Shown: in pieces, positions 48,249-57,232 of the stretch
Layout: every line of letters starts with the position of its first letter
How positions within the stretch are numbered: position 1 is the first letter of the stretch
From: Paenibacillus kyungheensis
Lineage (GTDB): Bacteria; Bacillota; Bacilli; Paenibacillales; Paenibacillaceae
Length of the DNA stretch: 64,000 bases
Assembly: GCF_028606985.1 (NCBI RefSeq)
Contig: NZ_CP117416.1
Span: 2,022,001-2,086,000 of the forward strand
Reading direction: 5' to 3'
Program-made: the position numbers and the translations under genes
Notes under the pieces: generated by a model
What the model saw: the letters and a program-made list of their open reading frames with translations, nothing else
Told to the model about the DNA's origin: nothing
Databases searched by the model: none

Positions 48249-50393
48249 TTATGTGGTGCGTCCAATTAGATGAGCAGGTACAGGAACTTCTTTGTCTTTA
48301 GCAGACTCTGTACCATCAGCAATAGCGTTAGAACCAGAACCAACTTGCATTCGGTACATCTGGCGATAGCGTCCGTCGATTTCCATCAATTCATCATGGT
48401 TACCACGTTCAACGATTTCACCGCGATGTAGGACTAGAATCTGATCTGCACTACGGATAGTGGATAAGCGGTGAGCAATAATAAAAGTCGTACGACCTTT
48501 TTTCAAAACATCCAAAGCCGATTGAATCAAAGCTTCGGTCTCAGTATCAATATTGGCTGTAGCTTCGTCCAGAATAAGAATCGCTGGATCAAAAGCAAGT
48601 GCTCTAGCAAACGAAATCAATTGACGTTGTCCAGCCGACAATGTGCTTCCTTTTTCCATAACAGGTTCATCATAGCCTTTAGGAAGATCAGACAAAATCT
48701 GCTCGGCTCCGACATCACGTAAAGCCTGTTCGATGCGTTCGCGTGAAATCTGTTCATTTTCCAAATTGACGTTAGAAGCAATCGTTCCTGTAAATAGATA
48801 AGGATCTTGCAATACAATGCCCATATGCTGACGTAACCATTGTTTGGGCAACTTTTGTACATCTTGTCCATCAATCGTAATCGTGCCTTGCTGTGGATCA
48901 TAGAAGCGGAACAGTAGATTAATAATAGAACTTTTACCCGAACCTGTATGACCCACCAGAGCGACAGTCTGTCCTTGCTTCGCTTCAAAAGTGATATGCT
49001 TGAGAACAGGATCTTTTTTATAAGCAAAAGTCACATCTTTAAATTCGACATTACCTTTGTAACGAGGCATTCCACCATCGGTTACTGGCTCGCCTTGTTC
49101 ATCCATTAATTCAAATACACGTCCTGCGGATACCATAGAAAGATCGAGTGCTGCTAGTTGATTGACCATACCTGTAACCGGTTGGAACAATCTTCCCAAT
49201 ACATCGACAAACGCATATAGTACCCCTAGTGAAATGACACCTTCAACTCCGCCCAGTGCAGAAGCACCGAAGTACCATAATACAATAGCAAATGTAAGAC
49301 TACGCAACACATTGACTAGATTATGCGAAGTAAAAGCATTTAGATTTAACATTTTATTCTGATAAAACAGATAATCGTTGTTTAGATTTTCAAATTCTTC
49401 TTGAGTCTGACGTTGCTTACGGAATACACGAATAATCGACATTCCTTGAATCGATTCATTGATAATAGCGTTAATCTCACTAAGTCTAGAACGGATAATA
49501 GTGTTGTATTTGGTTGCAACTTTGCGGTATAACACAATCCACAAAACAAGCAATGGAACAACAAACAAACAGATCAGACCCAGTCGAAAGTCTAGTAAAA
49601 ACAGTGCAATATAGACACCGATCATATATACAATTCCTGAGCTGAAGTTAGCCAGTACTGCGACAAATAAATCTTTGACCGCTTCCGTATCATTGGTAAT
49701 ACGTGATACGACTTTACCTGCTGGCAGATTATCAAAAAAAGGAATTGGTAATCGCTGAATATGAGCGTATAAGTCTAAGCGTAATTGCTGAATAACTTTG
49801 TTAGCTGACGATTGCAACCAGTAGGTTTTCCCGAATTCCATAATGATTGTAATAAGCAAGAATACAAAGTACCAGCCAATTAGCTTATAAATACCCGGTA
49901 GTTCTGGTTGATAAAATGAAAATAATTTATTAGCTGTTAAGGGCACCGCTGGATATTTCGCTGTACTTTGGTTATTTTGAATCGTTAAGACGCCGTTACT
50001 GTACGTGCGTTCTCCTTTGGTTGATTCAACAGCACCTTCGATAAAATAAAAGCTCGTCCCACTTTGGATCACATGAGCCTGTGCGCCTTTGGTTTCGCCT
50101 TCTGTCCAGAATCCTTCGCGTTTATAATAATTGCCGTTATACAAGACAGCATTGGTACTAGAAGAAGTCTGATAAAAAGGTTGTTCAATTGCAAATAAAT
50201 GATTATCAATAATATTTTTAGCGATAAAAGGGCCGGCAAGCTCAGCCCCTACACCGATCGCTAACATAATCAACGCGATAATAAATGTTTTTTTCGAACG
50301 TAATGCATATTGATAAAGCCTTTTGGTAATTGTTTTGTTATCGAGCTTCGTTGTGGGTTGCTCGTTATAATCTTGAGTCTCCAATAAAGACAC
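48249..50393 (-). CDS. bmrD: ABC exporter subunit, BmrD/YheH-like (catalytic half)
   Basis: Half-size ABC exporter fused permease-ATPase, 714 residues. Compared with its partner it carries an extra extracytoplasmic insert of about 100 residues between the first two membrane helices (about 65-175), as YheH does. Nucleotide-binding domain: Walker A GHTGSGKSS, signature LSAGQRQ, Walker B ILILDEATANID with the catalytic Glu. GTG start directly adjoins the TAG of the upstream gene, implying coupling. It should form a multidrug heterodimer with that gene's product. Confidence 0.9.
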   Translation of the reverse strand: MSLLETQDYNEQPTTKLDNKTITKRLYQYALRSKKTFIIALIMLAIGVGAELAGPFIAKNIIDNHLFAIEQPFYQTSSSTNAVLYNGNYYKREGFWTEGETKGAQAHVIQSGTSFYFIEGAVESTKGERTYSNGVLTIQNNQSTAKYPAVPLTANKLFSFYQPELPGIYKLIGWYFVFLLITIIMEFGKTYWLQSSANKVIQQLRLDLYAHIQRLPIPFFDNLPAGKVVSRITNDTEAVKDLFVAVLANFSSGIVYMIGVYIALFLLDFRLGLICLFVVPLLVLWIVLYRKVATKYNTIIRSRLSEINAIINESIQGMSIIRVFRKQRQTQEEFENLNNDYLFYQNKMLNLNAFTSHNLVNVLRSLTFAIVLWYFGASALGGVEGVISLGVLYAFVDVLGRLFQPVTGMVNQLAALDLSMVSAGRVFELMDEQGEPVTDGGMPRYKGNVEFKDVTFAYKKDPVLKHITFEAKQGQTVALVGHTGSGKSSIINLLFRFYDPQQGTITIDGQDVQKLPKQWLRQHMGIVLQDPYLFTGTIASNVNLENEQISRERIEQALRDVGAEQILSDLPKGYDEPVMEKGSTLSAGQRQLISFARALAFDPAILILDEATANIDTETEALIQSALDVLKKGRTTFIIAHRLSTIRSADQILVLHRGEIVERGNHDELMEIDGRYRQMYRMQVGSGSNAIADGTESAKDKEVPVPAHLIGRTT

Positions 50394-52139
50394 CTACCCC
50401 TCTAAGGAATCTGCTAGTTGCTGACGTTCATATTGCTCACGATACCAGCCATCCGACTGTAGCAATTCAGCATGAGTTCCTTCTTCAATAATTTTACCGC
50501 GATCGAGTACTACGATATGATCTGCATGTTCTACCGCTGATAGGCGATGAGTTGCGATTAGAGTTGTTTTACCCGCACGTTTGGTACGAATATTCTCGAT
50601 AATTCTAGTTTCGGTACGAGCATCAACAGCAGATAAAGCATCATCTAAAATCAATACTTCAGGTTCAGCGATAAATGCACGTGCCAGAGATACACGCTGC
50701 TTCTGACCACCGGACAAAGCCACACCGCGTTCACCGACAATCGTATCTAGACCATCAGAAAGTGTATGCAAATCTTTGTCAAATGCTGCTGTATGGATCG
50801 CATTCAATACTTCATCATCGGATGCATCCGATTTGCCGAAGCGAATATTTTCACGCACACTGCGCGAGAATAAGATCTGTTCTTGCGGAACATAACCGAT
50901 CCATCCATGTAATTGGTCTTTGGCGATATCGTGGATAGATACACCACCAATTTCAAGTTCACCTGTTCCTGTAGGATATTCATAGAGTAGTTGTTTGAGT
51001 AAAGTAGACTTACCACTACCTGTTCTACCGACTACGCCTAGCGTTTCACCAGCTCGAATCTGTAGATTCAGATGCTCTAGATTATCCACTGTAGAAGTGG
51101 GATAACGGAAAGTGACATCTTTAAATTCAATCTTATGAAGCGATGGCACATGAACCGGTTGAGCGATATCTTCAACATCCGGTTTGACATAGAGTACTTC
51201 GTTTACACGATCTAGCGAAGCGCTACCACGTTGCATCAAGTTGATCAATTCACCAATTGCAAACATCGGCCAGATCATCATTCCCAGATACAAGTTAAAC
51301 GATACAAGATCGCCCAGTGTTAACTCATTATGAAATACCAGATAGATTCCATAACCGAGTGCAATAATATAACTGAGTCCAACAAATAGTCGGATCGTCG
51401 GTTCAAACAGCGCATCGACCATAACGACACGTAAGTTTTTGCGATAAACATCATCGGTAATCTTTTCAAAACGATTCTCATCAAAACGTTCTTGTACATA
51501 GGCGCGGATAACACGTACACCTGCGACTGATTCAAGTACCTGATCATTCATATCCCCGAAAGCATCTTGCGCCAGGGTATAACGTTCATGTACAACTTTT
51601 CCGTAAATCGCCATAGCAAGAGCAATAAAGGGAAGAGGGAGAATCGCAGCGATCGTTAATTTCCAGCTGATCACAAATCCCATCGCTAACAATATTGTTA
51701 ATAAAAAGAATGTGGAATCGGTAAGAGTAAGCATTCCGAATCCAACCGTCATAGAAACAGAACGTAGATCATTGGTAGCACGAGCCATCAAATCACCTGT
51801 ACGGTTCCGTTCAAAAAAGGGTGGAGTCATACGCAATAGATGAGCCATAAATCGAGTCCGTAAAAGACGCTCTACTAGATTTGATCCACCGAATAGACTG
51901 TGCATCCATACATACGTAATTCCATAAATAACAACCAAAATAACTAACGTGACTGAAATATAATAAACCAATGAAGAGACAGTAATCGTTCCTCCTGAAA
52001 TCTCATCAATCGCACTTCCTAACAGCTTGGGAGGCGCTAATTCAAGCACGCCGGCAATGATCAATAAAATAACACCGATCAAGTACCGCTTTCGTTCACG
52101 ACTGAAAAACCAGCCTAAATTTTTGAAAACTGCAAACAT
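50394..52139 (-). CDS. bmrC: ABC exporter subunit, BmrC/YheI-like (degenerate-site half)
   Basis: 581 residues: six membrane helices and a nucleotide-binding domain with Walker A GRTGSGKST, signature LSGGQKQ and Walker B VLILDDALSAVD. The residue after the Walker B Asp is Asp, not Glu, the mark of the non-catalytic site in heterodimeric exporters; the partner has Glu. The ATG at 52139 (MFAVFKNLGWFFSRERKRY) follows AAAGGTAGTGAT; the frame is open further upstream into the attenuator, which is not coding. Expression is probably controlled by the leader peptide and attenuator described separately. Confidence 0.9.
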   Translation of the reverse strand: MFAVFKNLGWFFSRERKRYLIGVILLIIAGVLELAPPKLLGSAIDEISGGTITVSSLVYYISVTLVILVVIYGITYVWMHSLFGGSNLVERLLRTRFMAHLLRMTPPFFERNRTGDLMARATNDLRSVSMTVGFGMLTLTDSTFFLLTILLAMGFVISWKLTIAAILPLPFIALAMAIYGKVVHERYTLAQDAFGDMNDQVLESVAGVRVIRAYVQERFDENRFEKITDDVYRKNLRVVMVDALFEPTIRLFVGLSYIIALGYGIYLVFHNELTLGDLVSFNLYLGMMIWPMFAIGELINLMQRGSASLDRVNEVLYVKPDVEDIAQPVHVPSLHKIEFKDVTFRYPTSTVDNLEHLNLQIRAGETLGVVGRTGSGKSTLLKQLLYEYPTGTGELEIGGVSIHDIAKDQLHGWIGYVPQEQILFSRSVRENIRFGKSDASDDEVLNAIHTAAFDKDLHTLSDGLDTIVGERGVALSGGQKQRVSLARAFIAEPEVLILDDALSAVDARTETRIIENIRTKRAGKTTLIATHRLSAVEHADHIVVLDRGKIIEEGTHAELLQSDGWYREQYERQQLADSLEG

Positions 52140-52181
52140 ATCATCACTACCTTTCTTTCGAACACTGGTCAAAATCCACAT

Positions 52182-52220
52182 AAAAAGACACGTCGTCTGC
52201 AAACGCAAACGACGTGTCTT
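52182..52220 (-). terminator. attenuator-type terminator in the bmrCD leader
   Basis: A 12-bp perfect stem (AAGACACGTCGT arm at 52185-52196, mate at 52209-52220) with a 12-base loop, followed on the minus strand by TTTTT. It lies about 45 bases before the bmrC start and after the leader ORF. A second hairpin (CATATGGCG...CGCGCTATATG, about 52228-52262) lies just upstream. Confidence 0.85.
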
Positions 52221-52315
52221 GTATGGACATCATATAGCGCGATTGCTGAGCAACCGCCATATGACAAATAGATATCATTGTGGATAAAGATCAAGCGTGA
52301 TTTAAAGTACACAAT

Positions 52316-52414
52316 CTACTTGAAGAATTCCATCTGCCGGGGTGCTCCGATATTTAATTGTGATAAAGCTACGGGAATATAAGCGTCAATATGTACGTTC
52401 ATCATTTTATCCAT
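52316..52414 (-). CDS. bmrB: BmrB-like leader peptide (32 residues)
   Basis: ATG at 52414 (minus strand) preceded by AGAAAGGGTGA, 32 codons, TAG. The peptide starts MDKMMNVHIDAYIPVALSQL. It sits between a strong promoter and the attenuator upstream of the bmrCD-like genes, the same layout as B. subtilis bmrB-bmrC-bmrD, where ribosome stalling on the leader by translation inhibitors relieves termination. I infer the same mechanism; no sequence comparison with BmrB was possible. Confidence 0.65.
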   Translation of the reverse strand: MDKMMNVHIDAYIPVALSQLNIGAPRQMEFFK

Positions 52415-52488
52415 GGAGATTCACCCTTTCTTCTCAAATGTAGTATGCAGATGGTAATAACTTCTAAATTAGTACCTGTCTGCTGTTG

Positions 52489-52518
52489 ATTGTATCATTG
52501 CAATTTTTGCATTGTCAA
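52489..52518 (-). promoter_or_regulatory. SigA promoter of the leader-bmrCD operon
   Basis: Minus strand: perfect TTGACA (52518-52513) and TACAAT (52494-52489), spacer 18. Confidence 0.8.
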
Positions 52519-52658
52519 CGTAAAATTCATAAAATCTTCATATTTTTTTAAGGTATTGTTATTTGGATACACAGAAATGAATAAAAAAGCAATAGTGATA
52601 TCGTGTTATAATAGGCTAGAGAATAGGGTAAATGTTAAAAAGAGAGGTGGTATAAATC

Positions 52659-52958
52659 ATGAGTATAGTTGTATCTGATGAAGCCGCACGCTGGTATAAA
52701 AAAGAGTTGAGTTTAGCAGAAGGTGATGCTGTGCGCTTTTATGCACGATACAGTAGTAATAGTGAAATTCATCCTGGATTTTCATTAGGTATTTCTGTAG
52801 AACCGCCAGTGAGTCCGGCACTAACGCAGGATGTCGAAAATATCCATTTTTATATGGAAGATCAAGATTTGTGGTATATCAACGGTTATCAATTGAATGT
52901 AGAATATATTGAACATGAAGATGATATTCGGTACGCCTATATGCCGCAATCTCAGTAA
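52659..52958 (+). CDS. HesB/YneR-like small protein
   Basis: 99 residues resembling the HesB/IscA-like fold (VVSDEAARWYKKEL...GDAVRFYARYSS...HPGFSLGISVE) but without any cysteine, so it cannot bind an iron-sulfur cluster in the IscA manner. Such proteins (YneR type) are common in Bacillales and of unknown function. AGAGAGGTGG precedes the ATG. It diverges from the bmr operon and ends at a terminator. Confidence 0.8.
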   Translation: MSIVVSDEAARWYKKELSLAEGDAVRFYARYSSNSEIHPGFSLGISVEPPVSPALTQDVENIHFYMEDQDLWYINGYQLNVEYIEHEDDIRYAYMPQSQ

Positions 52959-52971
52959 ACAGAACAGACCT

Positions 52972-53010
52972 AAAAAAAGCTTCTTCCTCGAATAAGGAAG
53001 AAGCTTTTTT
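52972..53010 (+). terminator. bidirectional terminator after the HesB-like gene
   Basis: AAAAAAGCTTCTTCC/GGAAGAAGCTTTTTT stem. Confidence 0.9.
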
Positions 53011-53039
53011 GCTTATTGATCCACATATTACAACTTACA

Positions 53040-53546
53040 TTACACTGTAGGTGTTCCTTCAAGCGCAAAAGAAAAGTCTTCAATATCATACACTTGAACA
53101 GGGATTTTAGCTTCAATAATCCGATGAATCATTTCAAATTGATCGGTTAACATAGGAACTTCTTTTTTTAGAGCAGAGAGAATCATTTCTGTCTCAATCG
53201 GATCAAACGATTCACCATAATGAGCATTATCCATTGCATTGATAATTTTTAATTGTACTTTTTCACTGAGTAAAATAGCTGAACTTTGAGCCCACGGAAC
53301 ATTCAGTGAACGTTGAATTTTCTTTTTGTTAAGCGGTTCTTCGAAATAAGCAATCAATTGCTGAATTCTTGTTTTGACATACTGATTCTCGTTGTCTTCG
53401 TTCATTAGAGGTTCAGTACTTTCAGCAAATTCGTATAATTCCATAATACTTGTGTATGGCACAATATATTCTACCGGTTTTTCCGGATCAAGCAGTTGAC
53501 CATAGATAGCGATCATAACCGCTTCAATAACAAAAGTTTGAGACAT
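53040..53546 (-). CDS. conserved hypothetical protein
   Basis: 168 residues, not recognised. Soluble, acidic, mostly helical by composition, no signal peptide, no cysteine cluster or nucleotide-binding motif. The start (MSQTFVIEAVMIAIYGQLLDPEKPVEYIVPYTSI) is behind CCAGGAGGAT at good spacing, and codon usage matches the neighbours, so it is a real gene. Convergent with the HesB-like gene and downstream of the DUF441 gene on the same strand. No function can be proposed. Confidence 0.75.
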   Translation of the reverse strand: MSQTFVIEAVMIAIYGQLLDPEKPVEYIVPYTSIMELYEFAESTEPLMNEDNENQYVKTRIQQLIAYFEEPLNKKKIQRSLNVPWAQSSAILLSEKVQLKIINAMDNAHYGESFDPIETEMILSALKKEVPMLTDQFEMIHRIIEAKIPVQVYDIEDFSFALEGTPTV

Positions 53547-53685
53547 AGGTGTATCCTCCTGGATGATGCTAACACATTCAATATAAGCATTTTATCATCG
53601 ATTCATATTTAGAAAGTATACCACACCTAAGCCTATCGGATAAGCACAATCGTTGAATAGAGTTTGTCCTCATGTAGAATAGTTG

Positions 53686-54138
53686 CTAGGATTTGCCGAT
53701 TAATAAAGAGAGCAGACCTGCTGCAATCAATGGCCCAACAGGAACACCTTTGAAAAAAGCGACACCGATTAGTGTTCCGATCAATAACCCGGCTACTACT
53801 GTCGGTTGATTGGTCATTAATATGGTTCCTCGTCCGCCCAAGTAAGCGACAAATAAACCAATCCCTATCGCAGCAAGTGATTTCCAACTTAAAAAAGAAG
53901 AAAGGATCGTATCTAGTGAAATTTTGCCACTTGCGAGTGGAGTCATAACACCAATTGTCAAAATAATAATCCCGATCGTTAACCCATATTTCTGCAACCA
54001 TGGGAATGCTTGATGCCAGCCTAATACACGAATAAGCAATAACACAAGCATTGCAATCGTAACCGTAGAGTTGTTGCCGATAATCCCAAGAGCGACAAGC
54101 ACTAACAAAATTATTGCCGGTGTATCAATCGCAGCCAT
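53686..54138 (-). CDS. DUF441 (UPF0756, YtwI-like) membrane protein
   Basis: 150 residues with four or five membrane segments ([31 protein letters not shown] at the N-terminus; [32 protein letters not shown] at the C-terminus). The family is widespread in Bacillales; function unknown. AAAGGAGTGATC precedes the ATG. Same strand as ypdA upstream but separated by its terminator. Confidence 0.88.
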   Translation of the reverse strand: MAAIDTPAIILLVLVALGIIGNNSTVTIAMLVLLLIRVLGWHQAFPWLQKYGLTIGIIILTIGVMTPLASGKISLDTILSSFLSWKSLAAIGIGLFVAYLGGRGTILMTNQPTVVAGLLIGTLIGVAFFKGVPVGPLIAAGLLSLLIGKS

Positions 54139-54177
54139 TTTGATAAGATCACTCCTTTCATCATGTCTTTACATAGC

Positions 54178-54199
54178 AAAATGCCCGCCTAAGCGGACA
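54178..54199 (-). terminator. terminator after ypdA
   Basis: Minus strand: TGTCCGC-TTAG-GCGGGCA stem (one G-U pair) followed by TTTTG. Confidence 0.7.
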
Positions 54200-54253
54200 C
54201 TTTTTACAGGTAATCAACTACATGTAGTCTATTCTGTATGGATTCTACAATGA

Positions 54254-55237
54254 TTAATGAGCCATTTGCTTATGAATATGGTTAGCAATTTTGTTACCAT
54301 GACGACGACCGGTTTCGATAAATACTTCATTAGCATTACGACCAGAAGCGATAACGCCTGCTACATAGAGGCCTGGAATATTGGATTCCATCGTCTCCAG
54401 ATCGAACTTCGGCTTATCCATATCGTCACTCATTTCAATACCAGCAGAAGTGAGTAACTTACGATCAGGATGGAAGCCTGTCATCGCAAGTACAAAATCA
54501 TTTTCAATCGTCGCTGTTTCCCCATCATTTTGCGTAATAATAACTTGAGATGGAGTGATCTCGGTTACTTTAGAATTGAGATGAAGAGTCACATTGCCTT
54601 TGAGTACCTGACCTTCAAATACAGGACGTACCCATGATTTGATATTTTGCGAAAGATCACTACCACGATAGACCATATCAACATGAGCCCCTACACGTAC
54701 AATTTCAAGCGCAGCATCGACAGCAGAGTTACTTCCTCCGATTACGGTTACTTTCATACCTGCATAAGGATGAGCTTCGCGGAAATAGTGAGTGACTTTA
54801 TCCAATTCTTCGCCCGGGATACCCAAGTAGTTAGGATGATCAAAATAACCTGTCGCCAGAATCACTTTGCGTGCAGTATAGGTTTTGTCTTCACCATGAC
54901 GATTAGTGGTCTGAATTGCAAATGTACCATCTTGTAGTGGCTGTACCTCAAGCGCTTCTGTATAAGGTTGAACACGCAGATCATAATGACCTGCTGCACG
55001 ACGATAATAAGCTAAAGCTTCATGACGGAAAGGTTTGTCATACGGAGTTGAAAATGGCAAATCTCCAATTTCTAACAGTTCCGGAGTACTAAAAAATTGC
55101 ATATTTGTGGGGTACAAATAAATAGAATGTACCATATTATACTTTTCGATCAATAATGTCTTCATACCTAAACGTGTGCATTCGATTGCAGCAGACAGCC
55201 CGCAAGGCCCTGCACCGATAATAATTACATCTTCCAT
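54254..55237 (-). CDS. ypdA: YpdA-family bacillithiol disulfide reductase
   Basis: NADPH-dependent flavoprotein that reduces oxidised bacillithiol, the low-molecular-weight thiol of Bacillales. 327 residues. The FAD motif GAGPCGLSAA contains the Cys characteristic of YpdA (Bdr); the NADPH motif GGSNSAVDAALE is near residue 170, and the C-terminal FAD motif is GLYVAGVIASG. Start is ATG 55237 or the adjacent GTG 55240 behind AAGGAGC. No thioredoxin-reductase CxxC is present, arguing against that enzyme. Confidence 0.92.
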   Translation of the reverse strand: MEDVIIIGAGPCGLSAAIECTRLGMKTLLIEKYNMVHSIYLYPTNMQFFSTPELLEIGDLPFSTPYDKPFRHEALAYYRRAAGHYDLRVQPYTEALEVQPLQDGTFAIQTTNRHGEDKTYTARKVILATGYFDHPNYLGIPGEELDKVTHYFREAHPYAGMKVTVIGGSNSAVDAALEIVRVGAHVDMVYRGSDLSQNIKSWVRPVFEGQVLKGNVTLHLNSKVTEITPSQVIITQNDGETATIENDFVLAMTGFHPDRKLLTSAGIEMSDDMDKPKFDLETMESNIPGLYVAGVIASGRNANEVFIETGRRHGNKIANHIHKQMAH

Positions 55238-55277
55238 CACAGTGGTCTAGCTCCTTCCATAATCTCTTTTCTGTATA

Positions 55278-55302
55278 AACGATCTTATCCGTTCAGATCG
55301 TT
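55278..55302. repeat. 8-bp inverted repeat in the ypdA upstream region
   Basis: AACGATCT and AGATCGTT, perfect arms with a 9-base spacer, about 40 bases upstream of ypdA. Could be an operator or a 5'-UTR hairpin. Otherwise the roughly 300-base gap between ypdA and the next gene is plain A+T-rich sequence with a cre-like site near its end. Confidence 0.4.
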
Positions 55303-55482
55303 ATTAAAATAGAACCATATTTATCCTACCCTAATATGTTATAAAATTCTAGCGTACTTAGGCACATAGACACAATTTAACGTTCAAAACGCACAAATTT
55401 GTAAAAAATTGAATCAATGTATGTTAAATGAGGTACAATGATAGTAAGCACAAAAAAGTTAGCAACTTTCTTTACACGTATC

Positions 55483-55496
55483 TGAAAACGTTTTCG
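55483..55496 (+). promoter_or_regulatory. cre-like (CcpA/LacI-family) operator
   Basis: TGAAAACGTTTTCG, with a perfect 12-base palindrome, fits the catabolite-responsive element core TGWAANCGNTNWC. It lies about 45 bases before the downstream start codon. No promoter was identified with certainty. Confidence 0.45.
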
Positions 55497-55541
55497 CACT
55501 CGATCGCTTAATAATCCCAGCTTGAGGGAGGAGAGACCGAT

Positions 55542-56057
55542 ATGTCTGTACTTGGACTATTTAGAAGAAAAGACAAAGAAGACGTCAATAAGTTACCATC
55601 TGTTCATGTCACATTAGATGAGTTGCGGTGTGCCGTATTACAATTTGAACGCGAAATGGATAACGGTATTAATCGTACGGTGTTGATGAAAGAAGATGGA
55701 AGTCTCGATCTGCCACGAATTGCTCGTTATTTAGGCGGAGTGAGCGATCAGAAGTTCTATTTATCACGTGAAACATTTGAAATTTTTGCAGAAGAAGAAC
55801 AGTCTATTCCGTACCATTTGGATCGTGTGCAGCTTGCTGTCGATGATTATATGAATGAGACTGGAAAATTACCGATTGTAGAAGATTCAGTGTATTTTGA
55901 AGTGGATTGTCGTATGTTGTATCAACAGCATTATTTGCATGAAATTCCTGAATTTAAATTGTATATGACCGATCAAGAAATGATGGTTACTCATCGTCAA
56001 CCTGTGGCATTACCTGATGTCAAAGCGCAGGAAGATCATTCTTACGTATTATTGTAA
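55542..56057 (+). CDS. conserved hypothetical protein (DUF3939-like)
   Basis: 171 residues, soluble, no signal peptide (MSVLGLFRRKDKEDVNKLPSVHVTLDEL). It resembles DUF3939 proteins of Bacillales, a tentative match from memory. No catalytic motif is evident. GGGAGGAGAG precedes the ATG, and a strong terminator follows. Possibly under carbon catabolite control through the cre-like site upstream. Confidence 0.72.
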   Translation: MSVLGLFRRKDKEDVNKLPSVHVTLDELRCAVLQFEREMDNGINRTVLMKEDGSLDLPRIARYLGGVSDQKFYLSRETFEIFAEEEQSIPYHLDRVQLAVDDYMNETGKLPIVEDSVYFEVDCRMLYQQHYLHEIPEFKLYMTDQEMMVTHRQPVALPDVKAQEDHSYVLL

Positions 56058-56134
56058 AATGGTTTACAGGTTATCATAAATTTGAATATTCACAGACCAA
56101 AGAGAGATTATTCTCTGCAAACTGTATACTTAAT

Positions 56135-56164
56135 AAAACCCGCTTAGCAATGTGCGGGTTTTTT
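56135..56164 (+). terminator. terminator after the DUF3939-like gene
   Basis: AAAACCCGC/GCGGGTTTT stem with a T run. Confidence 0.9.
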
Positions 56165-56225
56165 GCTGTGTTGTTTGCTATTTTATAGATATTCTAGCAT
56201 AGGCAAAAGCGAAGCCAGACAAGAT

Positions 56226-56253
56226 TTGGTATACTTTTAGCAGAATGTATACA
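56226..56253 (+). promoter_or_regulatory. SigA-type promoter of the HAD gene
   Basis: TTGGTA (56226-56231) and TATACA (56248-56253), spacer 16, about 25 bases before the start codon. Confidence 0.5.
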
Positions 56254-56280
56254 TAATTTACTTGTAGGAGTGGATAGAAT

Positions 56281-56964
56281 ATGAAGATTAGTGCAGTTAT
56301 TTTTGATTTGGATAATACATTGATGGATCGAGATTATACGTTTCGAGCCTTTTCGCAAAAGTTGATCAGTCATTATTTAGGTCATATCAATGAAGAGAAA
56401 GCGAGAGATATACTAGGGTATATGCGTATTGCTGATGCCGATGGGTATCGTCCTAAACGTGGATTTTTTGAAGAATTAGTTGAACTCCTACCCTGGGCAG
56501 AGAAGCCTACTGTAGATGAGTTATTTGCTTATTATACAGAGCACTATATGAAAGAAGCCTGTCTAATGAATCATGCGCTTGATGCTATTCAAGCATGTCG
56601 GCATCAAGGGTATAAGTTAGGCATGTTAACCAATGGAGCACATGAAATACAATATGGCAAAGTAGAGCATTTGGGATTGGAATCTTACTTTGATGTCATT
56701 TTGACTTCAGGTGAAGCAGGCATCAAAAAGCCAGATCCGAAGATTTACGAGATGATATTAGAGAAATTAGGCACAACCGGAGAAGAAACAATATTTGTCG
56801 GTGATCATCCTACCAACGATATCTGGGGAGCCTCCCAATCAGGCATGCGCGGTATTTTCCTGCGTCGAAGTTTTGAGTGGGATAAGCAGTTAGGTGTAGA
56901 ACCCTGGTATGTGATTGAGGAGTTGAATGAGTTGGAGGATATTTGGCAGGGGGTTAAGAAGTAG
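56281..56964 (+). CDS. HAD-superfamily hydrolase (YjjG/phosphatase type)
   Basis: 227 residues, Rossmannoid HAD fold with a helical C1 cap. Motif I FDLDNTLMD (nucleophile Asp near residue 9), motif II TNGAHE, motif III Lys in GIKKPDPKIYE and motif IV VGDHPTNDIWGA are all intact. Likely a small-molecule phosphatase such as a nucleotidase or phosphoglycolate-type enzyme; the substrate cannot be read from sequence. TAGGAGTGGAT precedes the ATG. It is the last ordinary gene before the accessory cassette. Confidence 0.9.
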   Translation: MKISAVIFDLDNTLMDRDYTFRAFSQKLISHYLGHINEEKARDILGYMRIADADGYRPKRGFFEELVELLPWAEKPTVDELFAYYTEHYMKEACLMNHALDAIQACRHQGYKLGMLTNGAHEIQYGKVEHLGLESYFDVILTSGEAGIKKPDPKIYEMILEKLGTTGEETIFVGDHPTNDIWGASQSGMRGIFLRRSFEWDKQLGVEPWYVIEELNELEDIWQGVKK

Positions 56965-57007
56965 ATAGTAGGTTTTATGATCTATACTGAAAAATAATAA
57001 ATAAAGC

Positions 57008-57035
57008 AAAAGACCTTTAAATAAGGTCTTTTTTG
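57008..57035 (+). terminator. terminator after the HAD gene
   Basis: AAAAGACCTT/AAGGTCTTTT stem with a five-base loop and T run. Confidence 0.9.
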
Positions 57036-57153
57036 TCGTTTAATAAAAAGCTACTATTTTTGAATAAAAAAATATGGTACTATATGCTTACTTATTTACT
57101 TTATAGATACTTTTTTACAAGTAAATGGATTTTAATGATGTTATAAATAAACA

Positions 57154-57186
57154 CCAAATAACTATGAATTATTTGGAGGTCTTTTA
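57154..57186 (+). repeat. left 33-bp inverted repeat, candidate tyrosine-recombinase site
   Basis: Identical over 33 bases to the reverse complement of 59442-59474. The core is CCAAATAA-CTATGAA-TTATTTGG: two 8-base arms around an asymmetric 7-base spacer; in the right copy the arms extend to 13 bases. Here the outer arm has diverged (10 of 13 positions kept). It lies 46 bases before the thsA start, not behind any gene it could terminate, so a terminator role does not explain it. Confidence 0.75.
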
Positions 57187-57232
57187 TCAATTGTATAAAA
57201 TCAATTTTTCATGAACTTTGGAGGAACTACTA

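Noticed and set aside
52140-52208. Longer bmrC reading frame starting at 52208
   Set aside because: The extra codons run through the attenuator hairpin and lack a ribosome binding site; the family start is MFAVFKNLGW at 52139.
53633-54001. 122-codon minus-strand ORF overlapping the DUF441 gene
   Set aside because: It is an out-of-frame shadow of the membrane protein gene with Trp/Arg/Asp-rich composition and no start site.
57008-57035. HAD-gene terminator considered as a third recombination site because its arms share AAAAGACCT/AGGTCTTTT with the cassette repeats
   Set aside because: It lacks the CCAAATAA arms and the 7-base spacer; the shared bases are those of a plain terminator stem and T tract.
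57154-57186. Left inverted repeat explained purely as a transcription terminator
   Set aside because: It lies upstream of thsA with no gene left to terminate after 57035, and the 33-base identity to the right copy exceeds what two independent terminators would share.
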